Assembly (NCBI RefSeq): GCF_002368115.1
Contig: NZ_AP018316.1
Location: forward strand, 1,217,672-1,281,671
DNA: 64,000 nt
Reading direction: 5' to 3'
Source: Dolichospermum compactum NIES-806
GTDB taxonomy: Bacteria > Cyanobacteriota > Cyanobacteriia > Cyanobacteriales > Nostocaceae
The position numbers and the translations under genes are program-made. The notes beneath the pieces were generated by a model. That model was not told the origin of the DNA and made no database searches. It saw only the letters and a program-made list of their open reading frames with translations. Positions 53,619-62,367 of the stretch are shown here, piece by piece (positions within the stretch are counted from its first letter, which is position 1; each line of letters starts with the position of its first letter).

Positions 53619-54680
53619 CTAAGTACAGGACAAAAAATTGAGAGAGAGAAGAAAGTCGTCATATTTCAAATCTAAATCAGTAACAAGAGAACGCAGATAA
53701 TCTAAACCGTAACGAAAAACACTTTTAGCAAAACGTCCATGTTTCTTGATTTTGATAGGTTGGTGTTGATGCAACCATTCTCCAGTCTTGACAGCCCAAC
53801 ACATAGCTAATGACAGTAAAGCTAAGAGCTTACTCAATCGGTTAGAATCAATAAAATGTGTAGATTCCAAGCAAAAACCACGAGTTTTAAACATACCGAA
53901 CAAAGTTTCAATCCCCCAACGACGGCCATAGTCAGCAATTATGGTTTGGGGAGAAGTATCAGAAATCACGATTAATAACTTGCCATCATCAAGACGTAAA
54001 CCAGCTACATAAACTGAACGACCCCAGACCCAACGACGAGTAGATAAAACCTGAGATTCACCCGCAGCCAGATGAGCAAAAATGACGCTACCTGGAAGAG
54101 TCTTTTCTGTATCACTAATTAAATCAGTGTGACGAATCCTGATTCGGAATGGAATATTTGGTTCAAGCAGTAAATAACTTAACCATTCTGCCCCCACGAA
54201 TTCTCTGTCAGCACTGATATAGTCAACTTGTGCATCTGGGAACAGTTGTCCAAATCGGTCAAGTAAATCCATTCGTTCATCCGTGTTGGAGTTACCTTTC
54301 TTCTCCAATATCTGCCAAACTAGGGGGTAAGCGACACCATTATGTACTACTCCCAACATGAGGATATTTAACCATATTTGACCAAAACGCCATTCAGTCC
54401 GGTCAATACTTAACACCCAAGGCTGGGGAATGTTCATGATTTTTACAATCATTTTCGCTATGACTGCATAATCTATATCAAAATCTCGGAAAAATCTTTG
54501 CAACCGTTTGTAATTGGATTCGTTTTTAGCACAGTTGCGAAAACCAGTTGCTAATTCTACCAAGTTCACTGTCTTTACTCTTAATAAAGATATTAAAAAT
54601 AACGCTAAAAAGCTTAGACGCGCTCCATGCCATTCCAAATGTGGTTTTAGTGTGTCTCGTAATAGGTTAATCTGGTTCAT
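53619..54680 (-). CDS. IS4-family transposase
   Basis: From ATG 54680 ('MNQINLLRDTLKPHLEWHGARLSFLALFL') a 353-residue DDE transposase. First Asp in 'WVLSIDRTEWRFG', second in 'YISADREFVGAEW', and Glu in 'YGRRWGIETLFGMFKTRGF' (IS4-type Y-x2-R-x3-E-x6-K). The frame is open to 54740 but family proteins start at M-N-Q. Intact. Confidence 0.9.
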   Translation of the reverse strand: MNQINLLRDTLKPHLEWHGARLSFLALFLISLLRVKTVNLVELATGFRNCAKNESNYKRLQRFFRDFDIDYAVIAKMIVKIMNIPQPWVLSIDRTEWRFGQIWLNILMLGVVHNGVAYPLVWQILEKKGNSNTDERMDLLDRFGQLFPDAQVDYISADREFVGAEWLSYLLLEPNIPFRIRIRHTDLISDTEKTLPGSVIFAHLAAGESQVLSTRRWVWGRSVYVAGLRLDDGKLLIVISDTSPQTIIADYGRRWGIETLFGMFKTRGFCLESTHFIDSNRLSKLLALLSLAMCWAVKTGEWLHQHQPIKIKKHGRFAKSVFRYGLDYLRSLVTDLDLKYDDFLLSLNFLSCT

Positions 54681-54771
54681 AGGGGTTTCTTTGATTGTGT
54701 GGTAACTTTCTATGAAACCCTTTCTCTGTTTCCTTTGCAAGCTTTTTCTCTATTTTTTGTCCTGTACAGAG
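53619..54771 (-). mobile_element. IS4-family insertion sequence with 9-bp target duplication
   Basis: A 1,153-bp element with ends CTAAGTACAGGACAAAAAAT / ATTTTTTGTCCTGTACAGAG (imperfect in the first few bases). AGTTAATAT is duplicated at 53,610-53,618 and 54,772-54,780. It carries one transposase gene on the minus strand whose stop codon is formed by the last three bases of the element. Confidence 0.9.
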
Positions 54772-54780
54772 AGTTAATAT

Positions 54781-54901
54781 ACTTGATACACTCATTGATC
54801 AAATTGGTGAAAATGAAACCCATCATCTGGCATCTCTTATGGAAGTCATTGGTGTATTAATTGAAAATTATGAAAATGAACATATTCCTGAATTATTGTG
54901 A
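54781..54901 (+). pseudogene. Antitoxin-like protein copy 2, 3' part
   Basis: After the second AGTTAATAT the frame reads 'LDTLIDQIGENETHHLASLM' then 'EVIGVLIENYENEHIPELL' and TGA at 54,899-54,901, matching copy 1. Without the IS the gene would be intact. Confidence 0.88.
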
Positions 54902-54912
54902 ACTGTAAAAAT

Positions 54913-54943
54913 ATGCTAGAAAAACTCATTCTTTATAATTTTA
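54913..54943 (+). pseudogene. First codons of a second ATPase gene, cut by an IS701-type element
   Basis: ATG 54913 reads 'MLEKLILYNF' and then the DNA enters an IS end. This matches 'MLEKVILHNF', the start of the ATPase at 43,470. On the far side of the IS no ATPase sequence follows, so the rest of the gene was deleted. The order here is antitoxin-like gene then ATPase. Confidence 0.75.
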
Positions 54944-56189
54944 GGACTTACGCAACTGGCACAAGCGATGGTGCGGCTACGCTGCACCGAGCGCCTAAAG
55001 ACTAAACCATTGACATAGCAATATCTGGACGTTTTAGTTGTCCTATTAAATAATTAGAAAGCAAATTATGCTTAATTTGATAAATAGTTTGACCTGTGTT
55101 GTAAGCTAAGTTTTTTAGTCTTAGCCAAACCAACATAGCACAAGCTATATGATTTCTTTGAAGACGACCTTTGCGACACTGACATGATTCAATGCCAGTT
55201 AATTGTTTTATCTCCCTGTGAAACTCTTCTATTTTCCAACGGATTTTACACACCTGTTGTGTAACATCCATAGAACTTTGAGATATATCATTAGTTGCGA
55301 TATAGTCCGTTCTATCGGTAGAGATAGTAACCCGGAATAGCTTCACTTTTTTCTCGGAGGGGAATGCTTTTATCTTGATAATTTTACCACATTCTAACTC
55401 ATCTTCACTCCATGACAATGATTCAATATTTTTATATTTTTCTTTGCCAAAACTATCATCAACCAAACGATTAATCTTTAAAGGACAATAATAAACTTTA
55501 TCTAGACTATCAATATAAAGCATTAAATTGTTAACTGCATACCAAGTATCCATTAAAACTGTATCAAATGGCAGAACCTTTTGATATACAAGCCCTTGCA
55601 ACATATTTTTCACATGGTCAACTTTACTTAAACCATCATTGTCAGGGTTAAAAATACGATAATCTATTACCCAAAATTTGAGAGTTTTAGGATTAACATA
55701 TATACAATTGACTATTCCAATTCCTTTGACGATGCCATGCTCATTTCCACTATATTGCCTTCGCACTATTTCAATCTTTTCTGAAAATCTTTTGTTTAAA
55801 ACTGTGTCATCAAATATAATATAAGCATTCTCGTCCCGGACAATTATATCTTTCACATTATCCCAAAGTAACCGAGGAGTCAATTTCTCATTTTTTAAAT
55901 AATAATTAATTTTATCGTGACTAATATTGTCTAAATGTTCTGCTAGATTAGTCATTGTGTAGTTGATTTGACTGCTAAGTAAATACTGGCAGTAATTAAG
56001 TTTAGTAAATTTCATCGTTAATTAATTTCTTAATGCACCCTATCATCATTCTCTCATAAAATTAATACCCGTCATTTATTTAATCTATTACTATTAACAA
56101 TTCTCAATCAGTCTGATTCAATAACATCTTCATTATTGCAGTACACATATACTAATAATTAGCGATCGCTGTGCCAGTTGCGTAAGTCC
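54944..56189 (-). mobile_element. IS701-type insertion sequence without target duplication
   Basis: A 1,246-bp element with 20-bp perfect inverted ends GGACTTACGCAACTGGCACA. No direct repeat flanks it (TATAATTTTA on the left, TGTTTAACTT on the right), and it ends within an ATPase gene whose remainder is absent, so a deletion starting at the IS edge is likely. Confidence 0.88.
55002..56015 (-). CDS. IS701-family transposase
   Basis: A 337-residue DDE transposase. The acidic triad is seen in 'AYIIFDDTVLNKRFS' near residue 68, 'TVLMDTWYAVNN' near residue 155 and Glu in 'RWKIEEFHREIKQLTGIESCQCR' near residue 270. Intact frame and intact ends suggest it can be active. Confidence 0.9.
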   Translation of the reverse strand: MKFTKLNYCQYLLSSQINYTMTNLAEHLDNISHDKINYYLKNEKLTPRLLWDNVKDIIVRDENAYIIFDDTVLNKRFSEKIEIVRRQYSGNEHGIVKGIGIVNCIYVNPKTLKFWVIDYRIFNPDNDGLSKVDHVKNMLQGLVYQKVLPFDTVLMDTWYAVNNLMLYIDSLDKVYYCPLKINRLVDDSFGKEKYKNIESLSWSEDELECGKIIKIKAFPSEKKVKLFRVTISTDRTDYIATNDISQSSMDVTQQVCKIRWKIEEFHREIKQLTGIESCQCRKGRLQRNHIACAMLVWLRLKNLAYNTGQTIYQIKHNLLSNYLIGQLKRPDIAMSMV

Positions 56190-56574
56190 TGTTTAACTTC
56201 TCGATACATTAGTAATGCTCAAAACATTGGTAATTAGAAGTACGAAATACAGCAGGAGTCAGGAGTGAAAGCCACTTATAACAATTGTGGCTATTGTTAT
56301 AACTTATCACAACAAATAAATTCGTTTGATTCGTCTTTCCTTTAGGTTCTCAAAAGTTGCAAGTTCCATACTTATCATCGTGGTTTTTATGACTAATTTA
56401 TCTACAACCTCTATATCTTCCGAGTCAGAGACAAAGGATTTTTCTGATACTGACTTGCATTCAAAAAAGCAATTTGAGCAAGTAACAGCAGACAAGGTAG
56501 TTTCTTCTTTGTCAGCCTCTTCTACTCAATTTCAATCACTGAAAACAAAAAGATATCAATTACCACAACCTCCC

Positions 56575-57117
56575 ATGAGAATACGTTATTGGGTGCATTG
56601 GTTTCGTGTTGGTTTAAGTATCTTTTTACTGCTTTCTGTTCTCTGCGGTCTAGGAGGATGTAGTTTTAATGCAGCAACTGTGACTTGGCACAAAGCTGTT
56701 AATCTTGTTTCTAGTTCTGTAGTGGAACAGGTAATTGTAGAAAATACAAACTTGAATTCTCAAGCATCTGTTGACAATATACTGGCTGTAAATGTGGCAG
56801 GAAAAGATGGCAAGCTGACAATTTTCAACTTTAATACTCCAGATGTTTGTGGTGCTTTGGGTTGTCTGTATGTTGGTTATTGGTTTAAACCAAATCAACC
56901 AATTACTCAGGTATTCTTGAGTTATCTAAATCCTACATTACCCCCAGGAAAGCAATTATTAGCAGTAGGAGAAAATCGGTATCAGGCTTTACCTTGTATT
57001 AAAGTATTGCAAACAGAAAAACAGCAATTACGAAAATTGAACTTTTGTTTTAATGGTAATCGTTATCAACTTGCCGATAGTCAACTTTTGGCTACTATGA
57101 ATAAATCACCCAAATAA
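56575..57117 (+). CDS. Putative lipoprotein of unknown function
   Basis: From ATG 56575 a 180-residue protein with a lipoprotein signal peptide: 'MRIRYWVHWFRVGLSIFLLLSVLCGLGGCSF', with lipobox L-G-G-C at residues 26-29. The mature part has two Cys pairs ('DVCGALGCLYVGYW', 'LPCIKVL...LNFCFNG'). The frame is open upstream to a TTG at 56326 with another hydrophobic stretch; the lipobox argues for the shorter start. It would be anchored to a membrane surface. Not recognised. Confidence 0.65.
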   Translation: MRIRYWVHWFRVGLSIFLLLSVLCGLGGCSFNAATVTWHKAVNLVSSSVVEQVIVENTNLNSQASVDNILAVNVAGKDGKLTIFNFNTPDVCGALGCLYVGYWFKPNQPITQVFLSYLNPTLPPGKQLLAVGENRYQALPCIKVLQTEKQQLRKLNFCFNGNRYQLADSQLLATMNKSPK

Positions 57118-57255
57118 CAGTTTTTATTAGTCAACAAGTACCAATCAAACAAGAAGTTAACAAAAATAATGTCTAGCTTTTCTAGTAAGAAATCTACCAT
57201 AGTTTTTGACTACGGTAGATTTTATGTTAAACACAGGTAATTTGATAACATTCAA

Positions 57256-58353
57256 CTATTCGTCATCATCTTGTTCATCATCATCGTCAAATTCAAAATC
57301 ATCATCGTCCAAATCGGTTTCTAAATCGTCGTTTTCATCATCGTCATCTTCAATTACTTGAATTTTCCGAGGTGGTTTAGTTGTTGGTTTGGATTTACGG
57401 ACAGCTTGAGTTTTACTCTTGTTCTTATTCTTGTTTGGTGGTAAAACTTCCACCTCTACAGAAGTTGATTCTCCTGGTAAAGCAGGTAGAGATTGTGGTT
57501 CATTGAAACCAGCGATAGCATCATGCTGTTGCCAAATTAAACTTTTAGCTGTGGTTTTACCTAAATACAGTTGGGGGAAATTTTCAACTGTGGGTTTAGT
57601 GTAGGCTACAGTTTTGCAACAGTTATGTTTATTCTTACCTTCACCTTCTTTAATGGCTCTAAACTCAATTTCTAGCACCCCTAAACTCCGCCATTTATCA
57701 CTTTTACCACTAAATGGTACTTGGAAATAATCAGCAAAGGTTTTCTCTAATGAACGGTAAAACTCTTCACGGACTGATTTAAAACTCCAGAGAGCTACAT
57801 TCTTAAACCGGACAACAACAGGAGTAGTATGTAATGGTTGATTCTTGTCATCCAGAAACATAATTGCGTGTTCTGAACATACATCCATTGTTCTTTTATC
57901 AAGACTATTTCTGTAGTCGTCATAAAGCCCAACCAACGAACTACCTACTTCTTCAACATCTGATTTATAGCGGATATATTCTGGTGCAAAAGCTAAAACC
58001 AGTAACCGACCTTCAGTAATTAATAGTCCGGTGACATATTCAGTTAAAGTGACAGTAGTTAAATCATCTTCTTCAGGCATTTCTAGCCAACCAGCTTTTT
58101 CTAACTGGTCTTCGGGAATTAATAGTCCAGCAGGTTTATCGTTAACGACTATGCCATAGGGAAGAAGTGGTTTACGGACTTGGTTATAATGATCATTGAA
58201 GAGTTCTGGGTCTATTTCAAATTCGGTTTCTTCAAAGTCATAATCATCAGGTTCAGTTGCTCTGGCTTTGGTAGTTTTAGGTTTAGTAGCAGCAGTTTTG
58301 GGAGGAGATTGATGGGGGTGTTTAGAGTTGTTTGTAACTTTTGATTTAACCAT
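57256..58353 (-). CDS. Acidic-tailed protein of unknown function
   Basis: A 365-residue protein with a basic Thr/Lys/Pro-rich N-terminus, a folded middle (residues ~45-270, 'LLPYGIVVNDKPAGLLIPEDQLEKAGW', 'VTLTEYVTGLLITEGRLLVLAFAPEYIRYK') and a C-terminal tail of about 45 mostly Asp/Glu residues. Related proteins occur on cyanobacterial plasmids and genomic islands, in keeping with the nearby conjugation gene; the middle region may be a nucleic-acid related domain but I cannot name it. The acidic tail could mimic DNA. Confidence 0.7.
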   Translation of the reverse strand: MVKSKVTNNSKHPHQSPPKTAATKPKTTKARATEPDDYDFEETEFEIDPELFNDHYNQVRKPLLPYGIVVNDKPAGLLIPEDQLEKAGWLEMPEEDDLTTVTLTEYVTGLLITEGRLLVLAFAPEYIRYKSDVEEVGSSLVGLYDDYRNSLDKRTMDVCSEHAIMFLDDKNQPLHTTPVVVRFKNVALWSFKSVREEFYRSLEKTFADYFQVPFSGKSDKWRSLGVLEIEFRAIKEGEGKNKHNCCKTVAYTKPTVENFPQLYLGKTTAKSLIWQQHDAIAGFNEPQSLPALPGESTSVEVEVLPPNKNKNKSKTQAVRKSKPTTKPPRKIQVIEDDDDENDDLETDLDDDDFEFDDDDEQDDDE

Positions 58354-58460
58354 TGGACTGCATAAATATGATTGTCCAAAGTCTGAGGCGTTAGCCTCTA
58401 AATTTAGTACAAATTAATTATTTTATGCTAGTGTGATTTCAAGTTTGAAATTGCCGCAAC

Positions 58461-58605
58461 GGCAAGGTGATGGTTGAAAATAGCAACGGCAAGATGATGG
58501 TTGAAATGGAGGTTGTCAGTGCCATTAAACTCATGTCATCATGAACCTTCCAGCGACTAATTTGGCAAGATTATGGTTGAAAAGGTGGCAATGTTATGGT
58601 TGAAA
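58461..58605. repeat. Four ~19-bp iteron-like direct repeats
   Basis: GGCAA(G/T)(G/A)T(G/T)ATGGTTGAAA occurs at 58,461, 58,488, 58,564 and 58,587 in the same orientation, with start-to-start distances of 27, 76 and 23 bp. The DNA lies upstream of the acidic-tailed gene and near a conjugation gene, so plasmid-type iterons or operator repeats are possible. Confidence 0.65.
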
Positions 58606-58671
58606 TCATACTCGCCCTATAGAAGATTGGGAATTTCGCATTTTTTTTGTTGAGCATACTATGTTTTGATT

Positions 58672-58995
58672 TTAATCTGATTCATAATGATAACGAGCTT
58701 GTAAAAAATAAACTTTATTTTGTGTTACTTTATAAACCAAACGATGTTCTAAATCAATGCGTCGTGACCAAGTATCAGGAGCAATATATTTAAGAGGTTC
58801 AGGTTTACCTAAGCCTGTAAACGGTTGACCGTCAAGAATATCCGCTACTAAATCCAATATCTTATCCCCTTTTTTTCTATCATGATTATACCACCAAGCC
58901 AAATCTGCTTTAAAATCAGGACTGAAAACAGGAAAATAACCAGATAATTCTTTTTCTTCATTATGAGTATCTGGCTTTTTTTTCTTACTACTCAA
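58672..58995 (-). CDS. yoeB: YoeB/Txe-family toxin
   Basis: A 107-residue protein whose C-terminal 85 residues match YoeB/Txe: 'FSPDFKADLAWWYNHDRKKGDKILDLVADILDGQPFTGLGKPEPLKYIAPDTWSRRIDLEHRLVYKVTQNKVYFLQARYHYE', with the catalytic Glu, Arg and the C-terminal 'RYHY' segment. YoeB cuts mRNA in the ribosome. A Lys-rich N-terminal extension is unusual. Overlaps its antitoxin by 8 bp. Confidence 0.9.
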   Translation of the reverse strand: MSSKKKKPDTHNEEKELSGYFPVFSPDFKADLAWWYNHDRKKGDKILDLVADILDGQPFTGLGKPEPLKYIAPDTWSRRIDLEHRLVYKVTQNKVYFLQARYHYESD

Positions 58996-59269
58996 TTCCT
59001 AACTCCTCTTTTAATTCAGCCAATGTTTGAGGAGTTTCTATTGTTGTTTCAGCCCATTCTAAAGACCGAAATAAACGTTTAGCATTTTCAGGTGATCTTA
59101 ATAAATAAACACACTCTAATAAACTGGAAAGTTCATCTTCTGCAATTAACGCCACATTTTTCTCATTACGACGTTTAATTACTACAATTTCCCGTTGATC
59201 ACACACCTGATCTAAGATAGTTGCTAAATTCAACCTTGCTTGAGAGTAAGTGGTTTCTTTGTTTAACAT
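58988..59269 (-). CDS. yefM: Phd/YefM antitoxin of the YoeB pair
   Basis: A 93-residue YefM-type antitoxin 'MLNKETTYSQARLNLATILDQVCDQREIVVIKRRNEKNVALIAEDELSSLLECVYLLRSPENAKRLFRSLEW'. I chose ATG 59269 rather than 59293 because the family begins here and the upstream stretch overlaps the operator palindromes. The tail binds YoeB and the N-terminus binds DNA. Confidence 0.9.
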   Translation of the reverse strand: MLNKETTYSQARLNLATILDQVCDQREIVVIKRRNEKNVALIAEDELSSLLECVYLLRSPENAKRLFRSLEWAETTIETPQTLAELKEELGIE

Positions 59270-59284
59270 TCTCTTTTTAAAGAA

Positions 59285-59307
59285 GTTGTACAACTATATT
59301 GTACAAC
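59285..59307. promoter_or_regulatory. Twin TTGTACAA operator of the yefM-yoeB pair
   Basis: Two 8-bp palindromes TTGTACAA at 59,286-59,293 and 59,299-59,306, start to start 13 bp, lie about 16 bp upstream of the antitoxin start. The core TGTACA is the known YefM-YoeB recognition hexamer in E. coli, where two such palindromes about one helical turn apart mediate autoregulation. Confidence 0.8.
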
Positions 59308-59386
59308 ATTTAAAGAGGAAGCTTATCTCTCTCAAAAAAAATATCCAAAAGGTCAATTCCCTAACTTTACCTAGAAAGGCGACCAA

Positions 59387-60745
59387 ATGCGACTCCACGC
59401 TCCTCTAGCAGCACGTTATGGCTATAAAGTCCTAGTCTTTGCCCTAGTCTTTGCCCCCGGTGAAGCTTTTAGCGGTGTCATCAATCCCTTGGATTATATG
59501 CGTGATGCACGGGATGGGGTCATGGCTGGGGAAATTGGTCAAGTGATTAACCGCAATGCTGCCAGTGGGGGTAAGAGTGACGAATTCTTTGCTAAAGCTG
59601 GGGATTTGTTAGCAAAAGCACTATTGCAGTTAGTCAAGGGTTCACCTTACCCAGATATGGCGATGTTGTATGCGGTGTTGCGGTTGCCAAAATTGGTACA
59701 ACGTCTTGATCATGCGGTCCAGTCCAAACGCTTAGATGAATGGGTTGCCACTTCATTTATTCAATTTTTGAGTGCTAAGGACGCAGAAAAGACTATTTCC
59801 GGGATTTTGACGACAGCGGCAGGGACTTTCTCATCTTTTATTCAAGCTGATTTGTTACGGGCATTCATCGGTCAATCGGATATTCCCACTCAGCTATCAG
59901 GTAGAGAAATGGTGGTCTTCAAGCTAGATGATGAACGTCGCAGTGTGGTTGGTCCTTTACTGGCAGCAGCAATGCACTTGATGATTGTCGGTAATTTGAG
60001 CCGCCCCCGTAAAGACCCGTTGATTATTTCTTTGGATGAATTACCATCAATTAAGTTGGATAGACTACCACAGTGGATTAATGAATATCGTTCTAATGGT
60101 GCTTGTTTTATCTTAGGTATTCAAAGTCTAGAGCAGCTTTACGATATTTATGGCGATAAAATGGGGAGTGCGATCGCATCAGCTTGCAGTACCCATGTGT
60201 TATTCAATCCTGGTAATTACAAAACGGCGGAAGATTACTCAAAGCGTTACGGTGAAAAGGAAGTGCTGATTAAAAATCGGACCACAGGGCGAACTCTGGG
60301 TGGACAAATGAGCCGTTCAATTAGCTGGAGTGAGAATTTACAAAAGATGCCTGTGATTAGTGCTGATGAAATTCTTAAATTTCCCCAAGGTAAATGTGTA
60401 ATTACCAGTCCCGGTTACAGTTCAGGGGGACAAGCATCTATTCCTTATCCTTTAATTATTCCTGTGTCGAAAACCGATGAAAAACGAGCTAAGGAAAGTG
60501 AGGGTCTTTGGGACAAACAAGTTAGATTGGCTTTAGAAAGTCAGGTGACAATTCCTGATATTAAAATGCTCACACAGGCATTGTATGACCGCATTGAGGA
60601 AGCAGGAAGGATGTTGCCATTACCAGAGGAAGATGTGGCCACAGTCCAAGAACAGGAGGAACAGGGGTCTGGTAATCATCAAGAAACTGATGTTTTAGAG
60701 AATTTTACAACACGAGTTTATCAAACTCCAGGATTGCAAGGTTGA
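59387..60745 (+). pseudogene. Conjugation coupling protein (TraD/TraG/VirD4-like), 5'-truncated
   Basis: A 452-residue frame with the C-terminal part of a type IV secretion coupling ATPase: 'LIISLDELPSIKLDRLPQWINEYRSNGACFILGIQSLEQLYDIYG' carries Walker B and the following conserved helix, and 'VLFNPGNYKTAEDYSKRYGEKEVL' and 'PVISADEILKFPQGKCVIT' are family segments. Walker A (P-loop) and the N-terminal membrane spans are missing. The frame opens just after the yefM-yoeB module, so that insertion or a deletion removed the 5' part. Coupling proteins bring DNA to the conjugation channel; this one cannot hydrolyse ATP alone. Confidence 0.8.
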
Positions 60746-60930
60746 CACTCCTCGACCTAACGGTTTGCTTTGAGAATTGTCGTGATTTTGAAACTATTGC
60801 CCAGGTGGGACACCTTCGCTTTCAACATCGTTTATTATTTAATTACCAACGCCGACCAACCGCAGGGGGCGATTGCGCGGAGCGCAGTGCCAGAGGCAAT
60901 CGCCACGAATCACAAAAAATATTTCTAGGC
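60742..60930 (+). pseudogene. Possible start of a plasmid gene cut by a repeat
   Basis: A TTG start overlapping the previous stop by 4 bp gives 'MTLLDLTVCFENCRDFETIAQVGHLRFQHRLLFNYQRR', then the frame runs into a HIP1-type small repeat (GCGATTGCGCGGAGCGCAGTGCCAGAGGCAATCGC in halves) and loses sense. It may be the 5' piece of the next gene in the conjugation operon. Family not recognised. Confidence 0.4.
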
Positions 60931-60996
60931 AGGTTTTGGGAGTGCCAATCACCAAGCTAGAGCAACTCTGAAAATCGGCACTCCGAGGTCATAACT

Positions 60997-62100
60997 TTAC
61001 GCTTCTGCTAAAAAGGGATAGTCAGTGTAGCCCTGTTCTGTGCCGCCGTAAAAGGTACTGCGATCGTAGGGATTTAACGACGCATTCAGGGCAAAACGTT
61101 TCACCAGGTCAGGATTGGAAATATAGATGCGACCATAGGCAATTAGATCAGCTTCGCCCTTGGAGATGATTTGTTCGCCAATTTCACGGTTTAATCCGCC
61201 AGCGGCAATAATTTTACTGTTAAACAGGGGACGGAAAAAACCAGCGGTGAGGTCGCTACTGAGATGTTCTAGGGTATCTTGGCTCGCATTGAGCCGGGGT
61301 TCGATGAGGTGTAGGTAGGCTAAGTTAAATTTGTTGAGTTCCTGCACAACATAGCTGAAGAGGGTCTTGGGGTCTGAGTCGCCCATATCGTTAAAACTGC
61401 CGGAAGGAGATAATCGCAAACCAACGCGATCGCCACCCCAGACTTCAATCACGGCTTCCATAACTTCCATCAAAAAGCGTGAGCGATTTTCTACTGAGCC
61501 GCCATAGGCATCGGTGCGGTGGTTGGTGCAGTCTTGCAAAAATTGATCAATCAGATAACCATTTGCGCCATGTACTTCAACGCCGTCAAAGCCTGCTTCG
61601 AGGGCATTTTTCGCACCTTGACGATATTGGTCAATCACGCTGGGGATTTCTTCAAGTTCAAGGGCGCGGGGCGCGACGTAGGGTTTCATGCCTTCGTAGG
61701 TTCCGACTTCTCCTGTTGGGGTAATCGCGCTAGGGGCAACGGGTAATTCACCATTTGGCTGGAAATCAGGATGGGAAATGCGCCCAACGTGCCAGAGTTG
61801 CAGAAAAATGCGACCACCTTTGTCGTGAACCGCTTGGGTAACTTTTTTCCAGCCAGCAATCTGTTCAGCGGAATGGATGCCGGGGGTAGCGGGATAACCT
61901 TGTCCTTGGGGACAGACTTGGGTTGCTTCGGAAATAATCAGTCCAGCGGTTGCTCGTTGTGCATAGTAGGTGGCATGGAGTTCGTAGGGAATGTTGCCAG
62001 CCGCAGCACGACAGCGGGTTAAAGGAGCCATTACCAGACGATTCGGTAAGGTGTAAGTACCGAGTTGTATAGGGGTTAATAATTGCAGTGTGTTATCCAT
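60997..62100 (-). CDS. Old yellow enzyme-family NADH:flavin oxidoreductase (NemA-like)
   Basis: A 367-residue TIM-barrel FMN enzyme. 'LGTYTLPNRLVMAPLTRCRA' near residue 12, 'GLIISEATQVCPQGQGYPATPGI', 'LQLWHVGRISHP' (His for FMN/substrate), 'GFDGVEVHGANGYLIDQFLQDCTNHRTDAYGGSVENR' (His-Asn pair) and 'IAYGRIYISNPDL' all fit. It reduces activated C=C bonds or nitro-compounds. I chose ATG 62100 ('MDNTLQLLTPIQLG'), the family start; the longer open frame to 62310 is not conserved-looking. Confidence 0.92.
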   Translation of the reverse strand: MDNTLQLLTPIQLGTYTLPNRLVMAPLTRCRAAAGNIPYELHATYYAQRATAGLIISEATQVCPQGQGYPATPGIHSAEQIAGWKKVTQAVHDKGGRIFLQLWHVGRISHPDFQPNGELPVAPSAITPTGEVGTYEGMKPYVAPRALELEEIPSVIDQYRQGAKNALEAGFDGVEVHGANGYLIDQFLQDCTNHRTDAYGGSVENRSRFLMEVMEAVIEVWGGDRVGLRLSPSGSFNDMGDSDPKTLFSYVVQELNKFNLAYLHLIEPRLNASQDTLEHLSSDLTAGFFRPLFNSKIIAAGGLNREIGEQIISKGEADLIAYGRIYISNPDLVKRFALNASLNPYDRSTFYGGTEQGYTDYPFLAEA

Positions 62101-62367
62101 AAGTCTAACTGGAATCGTTTTTAAGTATTTAGGATAATCTATATCAAATTGGTGGCGACCTTTCGGGACTGATAACCTAGATTCAAGATGAGATCGCTCC
62201 ACAGAGTTATGAACCCAGTGCTGTTTGCTATCTTGCTTTTTTGGATAATATACAGGAAAAATTCTGTATAATACATAGATATTGACGATATACAAAATTT
62301 TTCTGGACATTATCCTTAAAATGTCTGTAATGCTTACCCTAACTAAACTATTTAGGGTTGTTTACAA

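Noticed and set aside
58461..58605. CRISPR-like direct repeats
   Set aside because: Only four short copies at irregular distances; iteron or operator repeats are more plausible.
62101..62310. 70-residue N-terminal extension of the OYE protein
   Set aside because: The family begins at 'MDNTLQLLTPIQLG'; the extension reads through apparent promoter DNA with an implausible composition.
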